Source: Petrolisthes cinctipes | Lineage: Eukaryota > Arthropoda > Malacostraca > Decapoda > Porcellanidae | Length of the DNA: 64,000 nucleotides | Direction: 5' to 3' | Assembly: GCA_033782935.1 (NCBI GenBank) | Contig: JAWQEG010000622.1 | Span: 124,001-188,000 of the forward strand | Shown: in pieces, positions 1 through 11,956 of the stretch | Layout of the letters: every line of letters starts with the position of its first letter | How positions within the stretch are numbered: position 1 is the first letter of the stretch | Position numbers and translations under genes: made by a program | The notes under the pieces: generated by a model | What the model saw: only the letters and a program-made list of their open reading frames with translations | Told to the model about the DNA's origin: nothing | Database searches by the model: none

Positions 1-1195
1 CAGGGAAGCAGATTCTGATATATCGGGAAATATTCCGACCTTCACAGTTATAATAGAGATACCAGTGAACCTCCAGTTATACTAGAAATGCCAGATAATC
101 TGATCATTACCTCCGTAAACAAGGTTAAGTAATAAATTCGGTGAGCGTCTGTTTATTAATGTAGTATATTGTTACGTTAAATTATTTTACTTTATTTTAT
201 TTTGCATGAGAAAGCCAACAAGAAGAATAATTGAGACCAAATCACTACTTCATGTCCAATTTATGTCAATACACAAACCCCTTGTTAGTAGGACGTAAGT
301 CAGAGAGAATACAGAGGACGGTAGATTTGTTTGCTTGTTGACCTGTCTGACAGTGTCTGTCTGTTTACCAGGTTTCGGTTGGCAAGTATATGCAAAAGAC
401 TAAGTGCAAATATTCATTAAATTTTGTACTAAAGGTGAACTTCGTGACTGACAATAATTGATTTAATTGTGGGAAGGATTATCTGGATAGATGATTATTT
501 TTTACGTTTATCTACCTTGCCTTACAGTCTTCCAGGTTACCAAGTTTTGTTTTATTCTGATCCTCTCCGGGATCAGTGACGTTGTGGGAATGCTTCTACC
601 TCCTCTTGTATGTAATCGTTTTAACTGTAATGTTCATATACTCTATTTCAATGTGTTCTAGCAAGCAAAAGCCAAAGGAGTTAAGAAATTAAGAATAATT
701 ATGCTACTGTTTCTGATTTTGAAGATTCCTTAGACTATATGTGGATACAATGCGCCAATGCCATATTATCATCCTCCAAGAATAATCATATGAATCACAA
801 TTATATACACATCTTCTACAATAGCTTATGACATTTGATAGACTCGAACATGACATTTGAAAGGCAAGAAATTATTAAGAACATCCGCCCTTTAAGTGAT
901 ATTTGGATTAGAAACTGGAAACCCGAAAATGGATGGACAGTAGTAATTTTCACAATCTAGTTCATTAACATATATAATGAGCTTCGCTTTGAAATTGTTC
1001 CCCAATTAATAAGGCATCGATGCCCTTATAAGCTGCTCTCAATGCTTCACTAGAAGAAAAAGACTACATTACATCTGTACACGCACGCGCCCACACACAC
1101 CAGGAAACACACGCCCACACACATGCGACGCATTTTTACTGAAATTTCAAACTTTCACGCACTTTTGTACTCATTTTCACGTTCACTTTCGCACC

Positions 1196-1226
1196 ATGTG
1201 TGTGTGTGTGTATGTGTGTGTGTGTG
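1196..1226. repeat. (TG)n microsatellite
   Basis: Interrupted TG dinucleotide run. An AC-rich stretch lies about 100 nt upstream (1080-1125), so the two could pair in single-stranded form. Confidence 0.85.
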
Positions 1227-1843
1227 ATAAACGAAAGTGCGAGTGAGTTTAGAAATAGAGGGTGAGAGTTTGTGCTGTTCCTGGCCTTCAGTTCTAAGAC
1301 CGTTATTGCGGCTGCCAGGTGGCTTCCCTGGCCCGTGTCAATTATAAATATTCAGTTATCTAGGTTTGAATATATAGAATTCTCGTTCGTGTCCTTTCGG
1401 AATGAGTTGATTGTGAATCCCTATTTAGTGCAACCGTCGCATAAATGAGGAGAGATATTTTACATACATATATTACTATACCCACTCAGTAGACAGGGAA
1501 ATTAAAATATTTGGGGTTTTACTTGAGATTTTATGTTAAAAAAGAATGTGCAATATAGACTTTTAGGGTCTTATCATTTGAATAACTTCTAGGAGCAGCC
1601 AGATTCAAGCTCTTTACCCTGGTTTTAGGGTGTGATTCAAGGTTACTTTCTTAGGGTGTTAGATACTGACATCACTTGAAATCTGTGCTGTATGAGATAA
1701 GCAAAATAAAAAATCTGAGAGGCGAAATGATCCAAGGAGGCGTGAACAGTACTGTAGATGATTTAACACCTGATCCAATAAATTTCAGCCAGGAACTGCC
1801 TTAGCACCATTAACAAATGCTTGGGGGAGATATTGGTAAGGAT

Positions 1844-1872
1844 CTGGAGTAGCATATGGCCATATGCTCCAG
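1844..1872. repeat. Short near-perfect palindrome
   Basis: CTGGAG, a TA bulge and GCATATG are followed by the complementary CATATGC and TCCAG, giving a tight hairpin centred on GGCC. No function is evident. Confidence 0.6.
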
Positions 1873-2200
1873 TGGTTTTAAAAGGAACTGCGTTAGGCAG
1901 ATCACTGCCAGCCTCTTATTAGAAACAGTACTTAGACAGGGTTCCTTGGACATTTTCATAAACTATCTACGTATCTGTTAAACTTTTATGCAAGGTTTTT
2001 ACCTACATGTAATTCCAAGTACACATTGGAGTTCCTATATTGTATTACAATTATTAATATAATTATAAAGATTAGTTTTAGCCACTGATACAATGTATAC
2101 TATGATGTGAGGAATAGCTACATTTTAAAAGTTTCAGATTTTCGATTTCAAATGATTGCCAATATCTGACAATAACAGTAGAATCATATATTGATGTATG

Positions 2201-2367
2201 TACAGTCGGCGGCAGAAGTCCTGTCGCCTCACCTGCTTCACAGAGACACGCAGTGGTCATGGATTCTAGAAATACGCATGTTTTCTACACCTAATAATCT
2301 CGAGTCTATGAACATCGCGTGCCTCGGTGAGGCAAGTGAGGCGACAGGACTTTTGCCGCCGACTGTA
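2201..2367. mobile_element. MITE-1 copy A (167 bp, TA target duplication)
   Basis: The element starts with TA then CAGTCGGCGGCA and ends with the inverse, TGCCGCCGACTG then TA. The outer 30 nt of the two ends match with one mismatch, and weaker complementarity continues to about 60 nt. It is too short to encode a transposase. The TA duplication and TIR layout fit a Tc1/mariner-type non-autonomous element. A copy of identical length lies at 4246-4412. Confidence 0.88.
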
Positions 2368-4245
2368 CACTCGCGATCCAGATATGTATCAAGGCTTGCT
2401 TCGAATAGCCTGGTCGAGCATTAAGCAAATGTGAAACAGGATAAGCGTTGTAATTGGTTCACTAGTATGTCAAATGATTCGAAACTTCAACAAAACCTGG
2501 ATACAAATTTTGGATTGCGAGTGTACAACATAGGCCGGAAAATGAGCTCCAGTGACAATGTTTTTAAATTTGAAAGAAATGTGAAATAATTACTAATAAG
2601 ATGACCTACCAGACACAGGAATCAGGATGAGGAAGAAGGCAAAGCAGACCACTTTATTCAGCCGGAAATTACGTCCGCACATCATCATTACCGTCGTCCT
2701 GTCGTGTATTTTCCGAAAAGGTATACATATATCATATTACACTCAGAACGGCTATAAAGGTTATGATCAACACAAAATATCCTCTTTTCCTCTCCCCACA
2801 ATGAATACTAAAATATAGTGGAAAGCACAAAAAAATTCCACATGTATTTACTTATATTTCATGTATATTTAGTTTTTTCAGGGTGTTATAATAATTTGAA
2901 TGACCTGACCCGCCAGGTCACATTGAAGATTCTCTCCTCGCTATGATTTGGTAAAAAATAAGAAATATGCTTGGAAGACTAAATTTTTTTGGAGAAATAA
3001 CGAATTAAAATTGAGGTAGGCCAGAGAGAACTTGTCTCAAGTGAGGAGACTGAAGGGGAAAGTTTCAGGTCCGAAAGGGAGACAACATTACCGCAGGTAA
3101 TGCTTCCCATACCGGGCCCAAATGAAAGAAACATCAATTGATGTTGCATTGTAAGTTCCGCCTTCTTTAAACCCGAAGCTCATGTGTATACGGCAGCAGA
3201 AACAGGATTTCTCAGCAAGTACATGACAGTATAGTTAATAAATAATGATTGATAAACACATTGGACAGATTGGACAGATACATGAACTCAAAGAGATGGG
3301 TCTAAATCAAGAGCTGCCAGGAACTGGGCCGACAGGCCTTCTGCAGTTTCCTAAATTCTCATGTTCTTATGAATTAGTTTCCAGCAATTACAATACCTTG
3401 GCGAACCAAATCCTCTCTATACATGAATCTTGAACACATAAATATGAGGAACATGAACATACAGATATGTATAATAATGACATATATAAAATGTGTAGTT
3501 ATGTGTTTGGTATACTTGATATGATAGGAGATTAGATAGGTTTGGGTGTAATTAAGAGAAAGAGAGGTTGAGTAATAGACAGATGAATGTAGGGACTACA
3601 AAACTAACCTGATAATTATTATATCTACTGGTCACGGAACTATTTATTTCATAGAATTTGCTTTGGCTTCAGTGATCGAGCAGCTTTATAATCTCTTAGG
3701 TTTAATATATATTGCCAAATGTGAACGTGATATACGTAATAAAATTCATTAAACAATCTGACACTGCATTTCAAAAAGATTATTTAGTGAAAAAAATAAC
3801 ATAAGGATGTGACTTATGGCCTCGTGATAGAGGAATAAGAGTGAGGACAGAACATGTCACTTGAGTAAGGGAGAAAGGAATGGGGCGTGACTTAGGGGGA
3901 GGAGGAGGGCAGCAATGTCACCAACACAATTTAAGAGACTTTATCAGGTGGGAGTTCAGAACTTATATCCACAATAGTACTTATCCATTTGTAAATGTGA
4001 ACATGAATGATATATAGGGAAAAAAAAAAAAACAGAATGAATACCAATTCCAAGGACGTTCCACATGTCGCTCAGATTAGAATGATCCTCAGGACAAGCT
4101 AGTGGTACCAACCTGACTCTGCCTGTCCGTGTGTGATGTAGGCGGCTGTGGGACTAGCGAACAAACGAAACTACGCATCTCTTTAAGACAGTGGACTGGC
4201 AGGTGGCGGAGGTATGGCTGCTCAGGTCCAGGAATGGCACGGGAG
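2368..4245. other. No gene recognised
   Basis: AT-rich sequence without convincing coding potential. The short open frames at 2627-2818 and 3245-3433 have no recognisable domain and typical random composition. Confidence 0.55.
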
Positions 4246-4412
4246 TACAGTCGGCGGCAGAAGTCCTGCCGCCTCACCTGCTTCACTGAGACACGCAGTG
4301 TTCATGAACTAGAGAAGTATGCACGTTTTCTACACTTAATAATCTCGAGTCTATGAACATCGCGTGCCTCGGTGAAGCAAGTGAGGCGACAGGACTTTTG
4401 CCGCCGACTGTA
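4246..4412. mobile_element. MITE-1 copy B (167 bp, TA target duplication)
   Basis: Same length and TIRs as the copy at 2201-2367, with only scattered substitutions, again bounded by TA. Two equal-length copies 2 kb apart confirm both element boundaries. Confidence 0.88.
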
Positions 4413-4849
4413 CATAAGAACGTAGGTTATGGATGAAAGACGTAAACAGTAATGCGAAAAACTGGAAAGTCTTTATATATACCGTAAGATATCCTACAGT
4501 AGGGTGATAAACCATCAATTTTAATAAAATTATCCTTATTTCCGTCTCCCTACTCAGCAGTTCAAATAATATGTTTTCACTTCGTGATGCTACTTTCCAA
4601 AATTTAAAGGCAATACATCCAGCACCTTTGCAAAATATATGAGTAGTACCACTGGCTCCAGTCATAGTCTAGCATTTCCTTTCCTAGTGAGTGGAGACTC
4701 TTGTTGAACAAACTGACCTAGTAACTGAAATGTCGTGCTGGAGGCAAAGAGAGGTAGGAGACAGTACTTTTATTCCCTTAGTGGGAATACTTGAGAGTTG
4801 ATATGAGTATGAAAGGAGAACGCCCTGGGCATATATATGGAAGACCCTG

Positions 4850-4980
4850 TGGGATGTGGGAAAATGCGATAAAGAGGTGTGACATCAATCAGGAAGGATA
4901 ATGAAAAAAAGAAGCAATTGTAGAATTGACAGGGAGTAGATTCGTCGAAGGGGCGCCAAAACCGTTAAAGTATCTGAGTG
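4850..4980 (-). mobile_element. Diverged SINE-1 fragment
   Basis: On the minus strand this matches, with many differences, the ~200-bp SINE described at 57154-57353. Shared blocks are the GGGGCGCCAAAACC/TTAAAGTAT region at the 5' end and the GATAAAGAGGTGTGACA block. The 3' tail is not clear. Confidence 0.5.
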
Positions 4981-5224
4981 AAAAGAATGTTAAGCGTGAC
5001 CACTTGTTTTAAAGTCCAGATCTCTAGCCTTCCCCCCCCCCTCCCCATCTGGCCTCATTCCTCACATAAACTAAAAAATGAAAAATAAATTTTGTTACCG
5101 TACTTATATATCATTGTGAGAGAGATTCGTATGACAAACCCTACATATTTTTCCTGCAAGAATAGATAATGTTTAATTTGTTTGTGCAGGAGTGTATTCG
5201 AAGGCATTATAATTCGTGTCACCC

Positions 5225-5274
5225 CTCTCATTATTATTATTTATTTTTTATTATTATTATTTTTTTTTTTTTTT

Positions 5275-5316
<42 letters not shown>
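5225..5316. repeat. ATT/poly-T tract followed by (GA)n
   Basis: Short ATT repeats lead into an 18-nt T run and then about 38 nt of perfect GA repeat. Open frames across it (5216-5677, both strands) are low-complexity artefacts. Confidence 0.85.
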
Positions 5317-5317
<1 letters not shown>

Positions 5318-5645
5318 TTGGGTTTGCTGGTGTGGGAGTGCACTAGAAGGCATGTAATTCATCTCTCCCACTTTCATTTTATTTCTAGAGAGAGGGAGAG
5401 AGAGTTTAACTATTTTATAATTATCGTTGTTGATGAACATTTGTTTCCGTGATATTCCCATGCATTCTGGATGTATTGTGTAAAATTGTGACATATTAGC
5501 GAAATAATAAGTGTAACAATGTAGTGTAATGAATAATGATATGTATAGTTTCCTACCCCCAAGAAGAACCTGTGTGTGGTACGTACAGTGGAGGAATAGG
5601 CTACTGCTTCGTCCAAACATTCTTACTAAACACATTACCACAATG

Positions 5646-6037
5646 TTACTATAATCCTTGCGCTTGAAGAAGTCCATTCTGGGTGTGGCAGAAGTCGTGA
5701 TTTAATTGTAGCCTTGTTGCCAAATCAACCTTAGTACATGCCTCTCTCTGGTATTTCCCATCAATGTGCTATTTGAAATTGTTTAGTTTATATATATATA
5801 GTAAAGGAAGCTGTTCGTATAGTAAAATTACTCTCACTTTTTAGGATTATAACAACAATTTAAATAAATTCCATGACACCTGGCAGCGCCACGAACGAGG
5901 CGATACTAGGTTACTGACTCATTTCCTGCCTAACCACCACCTGATAATTGGTGGTCAAATAAGCAACGTTGCAGTCAGGGGAATTCCAACTTCTGCCCCA
6001 CCCAGAATGGACTCCTTGAAGCGGAATGACTATAGTA
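5646..6037. mobile_element. Inverted-repeat (foldback/MITE-like) element, ~390 bp
   Basis: The left arm 5646-5697 and right arm 5989-6037 are inverted copies with several mismatches, centred on AGTCCATTCTGGGTG. Weaker pairing continues inward (GTTGCnnATTTGACC-like blocks). No coding capacity and no certain target duplication. Confidence 0.65.
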
Positions 6038-6097
6038 GTTTATTTGTTTCATGACATCATTTATGATCAGGAGTTTCTCCCCTTAATTTAATGGTAG

Positions 6098-6244
6098 ATT
6101 CTTTTGTTGGCAAATTGGAAGGATACTGATTTCTCCTAACAATGCCACGAAACAGATGATCTCCTATTAGTATCACTGAGGGTATCTGTTTCCTAGCCTA
6201 ATATAGAGCAGTCCCAGACCTTCCAATTTACCAACAAGAAAGCA
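6098..6244. mobile_element. Small foldback element, ~147 bp
   Basis: Arms 6099-6131 and 6207-6243 are inverted copies (core GTTGGCAAATTGGAAGG against CCTTCCAATTTACCAAC). GAAACAGAT pairs with ATCTGTTTC nearer the centre, so most of the unit folds back. It lies 60 nt from the preceding inverted-repeat element. Confidence 0.65.
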
Positions 6245-6994
6245 GATGGAATTAGTTTCTAAGTTCAAATTAATTGACTTTTTCATAACTTCCTAGTGAA
6301 CAGTAAACAACTTGAAAACCTTAAACTGTATAGGAGAATAAAGCGGTAGTTGGTGATATATTCCCAAGTAGTTGTGTTGGCGATACATACGGTGTTAAGA
6401 CTAAGTAACCGCAAGTTGATTCTTTGGAGGCATGAACTGATATACTGTACTACCTTATCCTGATATATTAATTACAATACCCATTGATAATTTGTTACCT
6501 TCTGAGATACAGGTGGAATTTTCTTAGATTTTACCTGACTTAAAAATGCTGTCGCAAGTAGAATATTCACAGACTTTTCCTTAAAGGAGACTCCATAGTT
6601 TACTTTACGAACTAAACCATTGAATTATCCGAAAAAAATCTGCTGGTAGAAGTGTTGTTTTAACTCGAGAACCATCGTCAGTAGATTAGAGTAGGGATAC
6701 CCTCTGAATGTTTACAATTTTCCCAGTCCCCTATGTCCCTGTTCACCTAGCAGTAAGTAGGCCTAGGTACCCGGTTATAAGAGCGAGGATTGCAACCTTG
6801 TAGGCTGGAGGAAGATGTGTTGATGTAACAAGACTGACTGCCTTAATGACCAACATCATGAGTCGATAGGTATAAAGCCCATAATTTTCTTCTGAGTGTT
6901 CCTCTGAGTGAACCAGTAAACAAGGCACTTGCGAGAGAATCTGGTTTAGCATGTCTCCTTATGAACATATTTTTTCCGTATCAACATCACAGCG

Positions 6995-7076
6995 GCAGTA
7001 TTGCTTGGGGTGATGTGGGCAGTACATTAAGGGTTTGGAACCCCTTCGGCCACAACACCTCTTTTATTTATTCAAC
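6995..7076 (+). mobile_element. SINE-1 5'-end remnant
   Basis: Contains GATGTGGGCAGTAC, then AAGGGTTT, CCCCTTCGGCC and a TTCAAC-like end, in the same order as the 5' half of the SINE at 57154-57353. The 3' half is absent. Confidence 0.6.
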
Positions 7077-7369
7077 AGCGTGAGAATAATACCCACAGTC
7101 ATTTATAACTGAATCATTCCTTGACTAGCATATGCCATTAATAAAAAGTTATAGTCCTTACCAGACGTAAAATAATATATATTATTTTAAATAAGCAGCT
7201 TGCATCACTCAGGAATTTCACACGGTTATAACATAAAGAATAATCACGGAATAATTCACCATACAGAATTACAATATCAAGGGACGTATTCATAAACTTG
7301 TTTGGGATTCCAGTTTACGAGCCTGTGAAACTTATATTTCCATACTTACTTTATGATTCGTCGATGTGG

Positions 7370-7396
7370 CTACAGGACTTTTGTCGCCGACACTAC
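7370..7396 (-). mobile_element. Isolated MITE-1 terminus
   Basis: ACAGGACTTTTGTCGCCGAC matches the right TIR of MITE-1 (2201-2367). No partner terminus was found nearby, so it is a relic or a diverged relative. Confidence 0.5.
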
Positions 7397-9390
7397 ATCT
7401 CCTGATCACGATCAAGCTGGTTGCAATGCTGCCACCTGCTGATGCTTATATTGTGAAGGCAGCCGTCTCTTGATCGCACAATCGGCCATTCCTAATAGGA
7501 GGCCAAACGCGAGGCATGCAAATTTGAATTTATCACTTGCTAATCATGTGCTTATGCTCACAAAACACAAATGTTTCTTATTGAGGAGACTGACAACTTT
7601 TCGGCCAGGCTGGGACACTCTTTTAGTATCATGTCATACCTAACGAAGGACCGAGAAGGGCCAAAATGTTGTAAGAATTTTATGCCTCTTACTATTCAGG
7701 GTGGTTCAAACCTTTACCGATAAAATTACAGGGTAAATTCCTGACATGAAATTAACATATTACCACAATGATTATATTTTTTCCGAAACACAATAGATAA
7801 ATAGTAACGCCATTCCTCTCATATTATGGCTGATAGAGAACACTTCAACCCTTGAAGTTTCGGGAACAGTTCATTGCGCTACAGATCTTTTCGAATCCCA
7901 ACAGTCTCATAATTGTGATATTGGTTAAGGGTTCGGAGACTTGGTTAAGGTGTTGACTGCATCACAGCCTGTAATATCTCTCTTTTTCTTTTCATAACAG
8001 CAAGTTGAGTTTAGAATAAATAATAATTTGCTAAGCTTCACTGGACAATCGTATTCAGTCAACTATGCGTTCTATAATATTATTTTTAACTTGAACTTGA
8101 TATTCAGTGCTATGTTAGAAACTTTGCAAATCTTGGTAATTTAAGTGCGTTTTTGTTAATCACTTATTTAAATATTTATACTTACAATATGTTCATCTAT
8201 TAGCTCACAAAGCTAGAGTTTTGAATCAATGAATATTACCCGTGGTGTGTGTGATCTTCTTTGAATTACTTTTGTATTATCAAGATCATGTCTTCTTACT
8301 GACAGTCAAAAAGTAATATGTATAAGCACCTCAAACATGTGTTGGTTTGTGTCGAAATATTTGCGTCTTCAACCTAGGTTGTGTTATGTTTTGGTTTTAG
8401 TCAGTAACTTTATAAGCAGCAAACAAACCTGTGACATCAAAGCTGGGAAGGATGGTAAGGTCAGTATGAAATGTCAGACGTAACCACACACATTAGTAAA
8501 TACGTGATGGCTGGACACACGAAGATGATCACTGTAAAGAGAATAACAAAATATGTAACTTGTAAAGTCTTGTATAGCCGGTACAGAAATCCCTAGAAAA
8601 TACAATACAGCAAAGCATTTCACTGAAACAGTCTCTTTATCTCGAAAAAATAATCAAGGTAATCCTAGTTTTACATTACGAATTCACGACAGTTTCAGTT
8701 CCTCCCAGCAAATTTTCTGCTCTTATCCTTCTACATAAATTATATTGTGCTCGGTTTACCTTTTATCGGCCACTGTTATTTTAATTGTCCGTCCACTGTC
8801 TCTGTTTCCCAAGTGAAAGAAGACCTGCCCACGACCACTTACCTCACTCATTGCTGCAATCCCGTAATTCAATTTTGATTGTTCCCTTCACTATCTGTCT
8901 AAATGATACCCAAAATAATCATTATCATATTTACATTTTTCTCTTTATTTCAAAAATCAAGAATTATAATTATTTTGTTGGATTAAATTTTGTTAGTACC
9001 GAGAGAGCTCATCCATGTTATAATGTTCACTTTAGGAGATTCAACTACTTTATTGTTTCTTAAAATCCCTATGTCCATCTCCCTTCTACATTTAATTTCG
9101 TTTCCGTGAGTGATTTATGTCTGAATTAGAAAATAAAACTATTTTTATCCGGTAAAAATATATATATGTATATAGCATGTGCCAATTATGCAGAGTTATG
9201 TATGTGTATATGTATAGTAACAAGGATTGCATTATTCATAATAGTGTAACACATAACACAGATGAATGTAGAGTAACATTAAATGCAAGAGATCAAGTGA
9301 ATAATAGACGTGCAAATACAGGTGACTATAAAAAAAAAAAGCCAATGTAATCACGCCTAAACAAATAAATATACAAATAAATATAAGAAA
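7397..9390. other. No gene recognised
   Basis: AT-rich. A region near 7575-7675 has an inverted pair (ACAACTTTTCGGCC / GGCCAAAATGTTGT) that may be an old repeat. The frame at 8785-9063 has no domain I can recognise. Confidence 0.5.
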
Positions 9391-10695
9391 ACAGGTGATT
9401 TTCGCCCTGTTATTGATTTTAGGAAGATAATTGAGAAAACTGTCAAGGATAGATACCCATTACCTGTACTTAAGGATATCCTCATGGATATTGGGGAAAA
9501 TAACTGAGTCTTTAGTAGTCTTGACCTAATTAGTGGTTATTGGCAAGTAGATTTAGATGACTAATCCAAACCTATTACTGCTTTTAGCATCCCTGATGGT
9601 CATTGGCAATCTGTAAGAATGCCCTTTGGATTATCCAATGCTCCCCTAACTTTCCAAAGGATGATAAATACTATATTCAGTGACATGACTCATGATGTTG
9701 TTGCTTACTTAGATGACTTAATTATTGTCAGCCCTGATGTAACTACACACCAGCAAAAATTAGGAAGAGTCTTACACCGACTGCAGAATGTTGGATTAAA
9801 GGTCAAAATGTATTCTCAATAAAGCTGAAATAGAATTCTTTGGTCATAAAGTTAACAGCAAAGGAATTCACACTTTGGATATTAAGATTAAAGCAGTAAA
9901 GGAATTTCCTCAATCTACTACAGTAAAACAAATAAGGAGTTTCCTTGGATTATGTTCATACTACAGGTCATTCGTAAAGAATTTTGCTAAAATTGCCAGC
10001 CAACGAACAAGACTCCTAAGGTAAAATATAGAATTTAAGTTGTCACAAACAGAACAAAATAGCTTTGATCAGTTAAAACTCAAGCTCACAACTGCTTCAA
10101 TTCTCAGTTATCCAAATTATAACTTCCCTTTCACTCTCTGTACGGATGCATCAACAGATGGTCTAGGCGCAGTACTTATGCAACACACCACTGAAGGTCG
10201 TTGCAAGGTATTTGCTTACGCCAGTCGTGTTCTTAATGACGTAGGGAACAGATACAGTGTCACTCATTTGGAGGCAATGGCGGTTGTGTGGGCATTAAAA
10301 ACCTTCAGGGAAATAATTCTGGGGTATCCTATCACCGTATATACGGATCATCAACCTGTTTGTGGTCTCTTTCAAGGTAAATAAATTACAGGACAATTAG
10401 CTAGGTGGTATCAAACTATCTCGGAATTTCATCCTACTATTAAATATCTTCCTGGGCTTTTTAATAGAGTTGCAGATGCCTTATCACGCAATGTATCAGC
10501 TGCTGCTGTCATTCCCACTATTAGTGAAATAGACTTTAATGTGGAGGTTGCTAAAATTGAACAGAAACAAGACAAATTTTGGTCAAGGGTAATTTATGCT
10601 TTGGTTTCAGGTGACGAGAGTAACCTACCAGAATTACCCATTCCACTAACACAGTTTGAGGTAGAAGATGACATTTTGTTCTGGAAATTTGACTA
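9391..10695 (+). pseudogene. Gypsy-type pol fragment: reverse transcriptase + RNase H, decayed
   Basis: Remnant of an LTR-retrotransposon polyprotein that would copy element RNA into DNA. The RT part begins mid-domain at about 9391, after AAATA-type repeats. A YLDD catalytic box lies at 9706-9717, preceded by the MPFGLSNAP-type palm motif at 9619-9645. The RNase H part follows (10040-10384), with the TDAS aspartate near 10143 and a TDHQP-type box near 10345. Breaks: in-frame TGA at 9505 and TAA at 9562, a frameshift near 9815, and further stops near 10022 and 10382. Protease, gag and integrase are absent on this strand. An H/LP..N.ADALSR motif ends the RNase H region near 10490. Orientation is opposite to the integrase/env fragment at 12-15 kb, so it may be a separate copy. 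Confidence 0.88.
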
Positions 10696-11956
10696 ACAAA
10701 CTAATATTTGTTGGGTAGAGTGTGATCCATTATTTGGCAACACATGAAAGTGGGGATTATTCTATGATAAGATAGTGTATAATGCCTCAAATCTGATGTC
10801 AGTTGATTTTAACCCATCCACTGCAATAACTGCATTGGACAGGGGAAAATATTCATGCTTTAGTAAAAATAAATTGATCATAGTATGTACTCGTGGGGTC
10901 ATCCAACTCAGCCTCAGCTACTGGGAAATACCTGCTGGAAACTCTAACTTATCCTTTTGGGCTGGTTTCACTTACCACCCTGTGTAGACCTATGGCTTCA
11001 GTCAACTTACCACCGTTGTCTGAATTACCACTCTAGTCTTCCTGGGGAATTAAGTTAATTACTCAAGGTTTAGAGTAAACTCGTGGACTTGTCTCAATTT
11101 ACTGAAGTATATCATGTACAGGTTACAGGTTATACTAGACAATTTGTGTCTCTCTAAGATATATGTAGGAAGGCAGGGCTTCAATTGCGCCTCTCTCCTG
11201 TCACAGTGCATGCACGTACCACACAGTGCCACACCCTTCCCAAGATGATAGATTGCAATGATGGTATTTACAATGCTAAGCTTACATATGAAATATAGAC
11301 AAGTTAGATACAAGCTTATATAAGAATAATGTGAGTAAATATATATTGTCCCCTTCTCTACATACAAGATGACAATATGGAGTTGATTATAGCATAGAGA
11401 TTAACATACAGATAATAACAGAGTGAAATCTAGCAATCAGTAGCTCAGCATGGAAGATTCCCTCACGCTACCACTCAGCACTTTTCGAAAGGATGTTGTG
11501 TCTAATGAAACTTGGTTTGAGCTGCTTTCAGTCCTAACGGTATGTTCCACCACCCATGGGTGTATCATGTATCGCAAACGTGACTACAGGCGCGGATACA
11601 TTGCTCTGCCACACTGAAACAACTGCGTCCCTGCAGTTCACAATAGCATTAAATTTACTTCAAAACAATGCTTAGCCTTCCTGATTATTAGATTGACTTT
11701 TGACATGGTAACACATATATACAATATATACAAGATGAAATATATATACAATTAATGAATTACCATAAAAATAAAAATATATTGTTGAGCTCGTGAATGA
11801 TACAATGGATAATTAATGATACTTCCTTAAATTAAGTATTTATACTTGGAAATAAAATATAATACACATTCATACAATTCCTTCATTCTAAATCCCTACA
11901 ACTAACCGTGTAGTGTACTACCTAGTTGTTGGGGTGTACTTAAAATAACATTTACA
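10696..11956. other. Non-coding, possibly 3' flank/LTR of the env-bearing element
   Basis: No gene seen. It lies downstream (on -) of the env remnant, where a 3' LTR would be expected. I could not define an LTR because no second copy exists in the window to compare with. The frames at 10775-10987 and 11059-11367 have no recognisable domain. Confidence 0.4.

Larger units (their letters stand above)
1..2200. other. No gene recognised; unique-looking AT-rich DNA
   Basis: No credible reading frame is present on either strand. The first ~110 bases hold an imperfect direct repeat of about 30 nt (two similar blocks around 45-75 and 77-105). Otherwise I see only a TG microsatellite and one short hairpin, listed separately. 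Confidence 0.6.

Noticed and set aside
11000..11950. 3' LTR of the env-bearing element
   Set aside because: No second LTR copy in the window and no convincing end motif plus polypurine tract, so limits could not be set.
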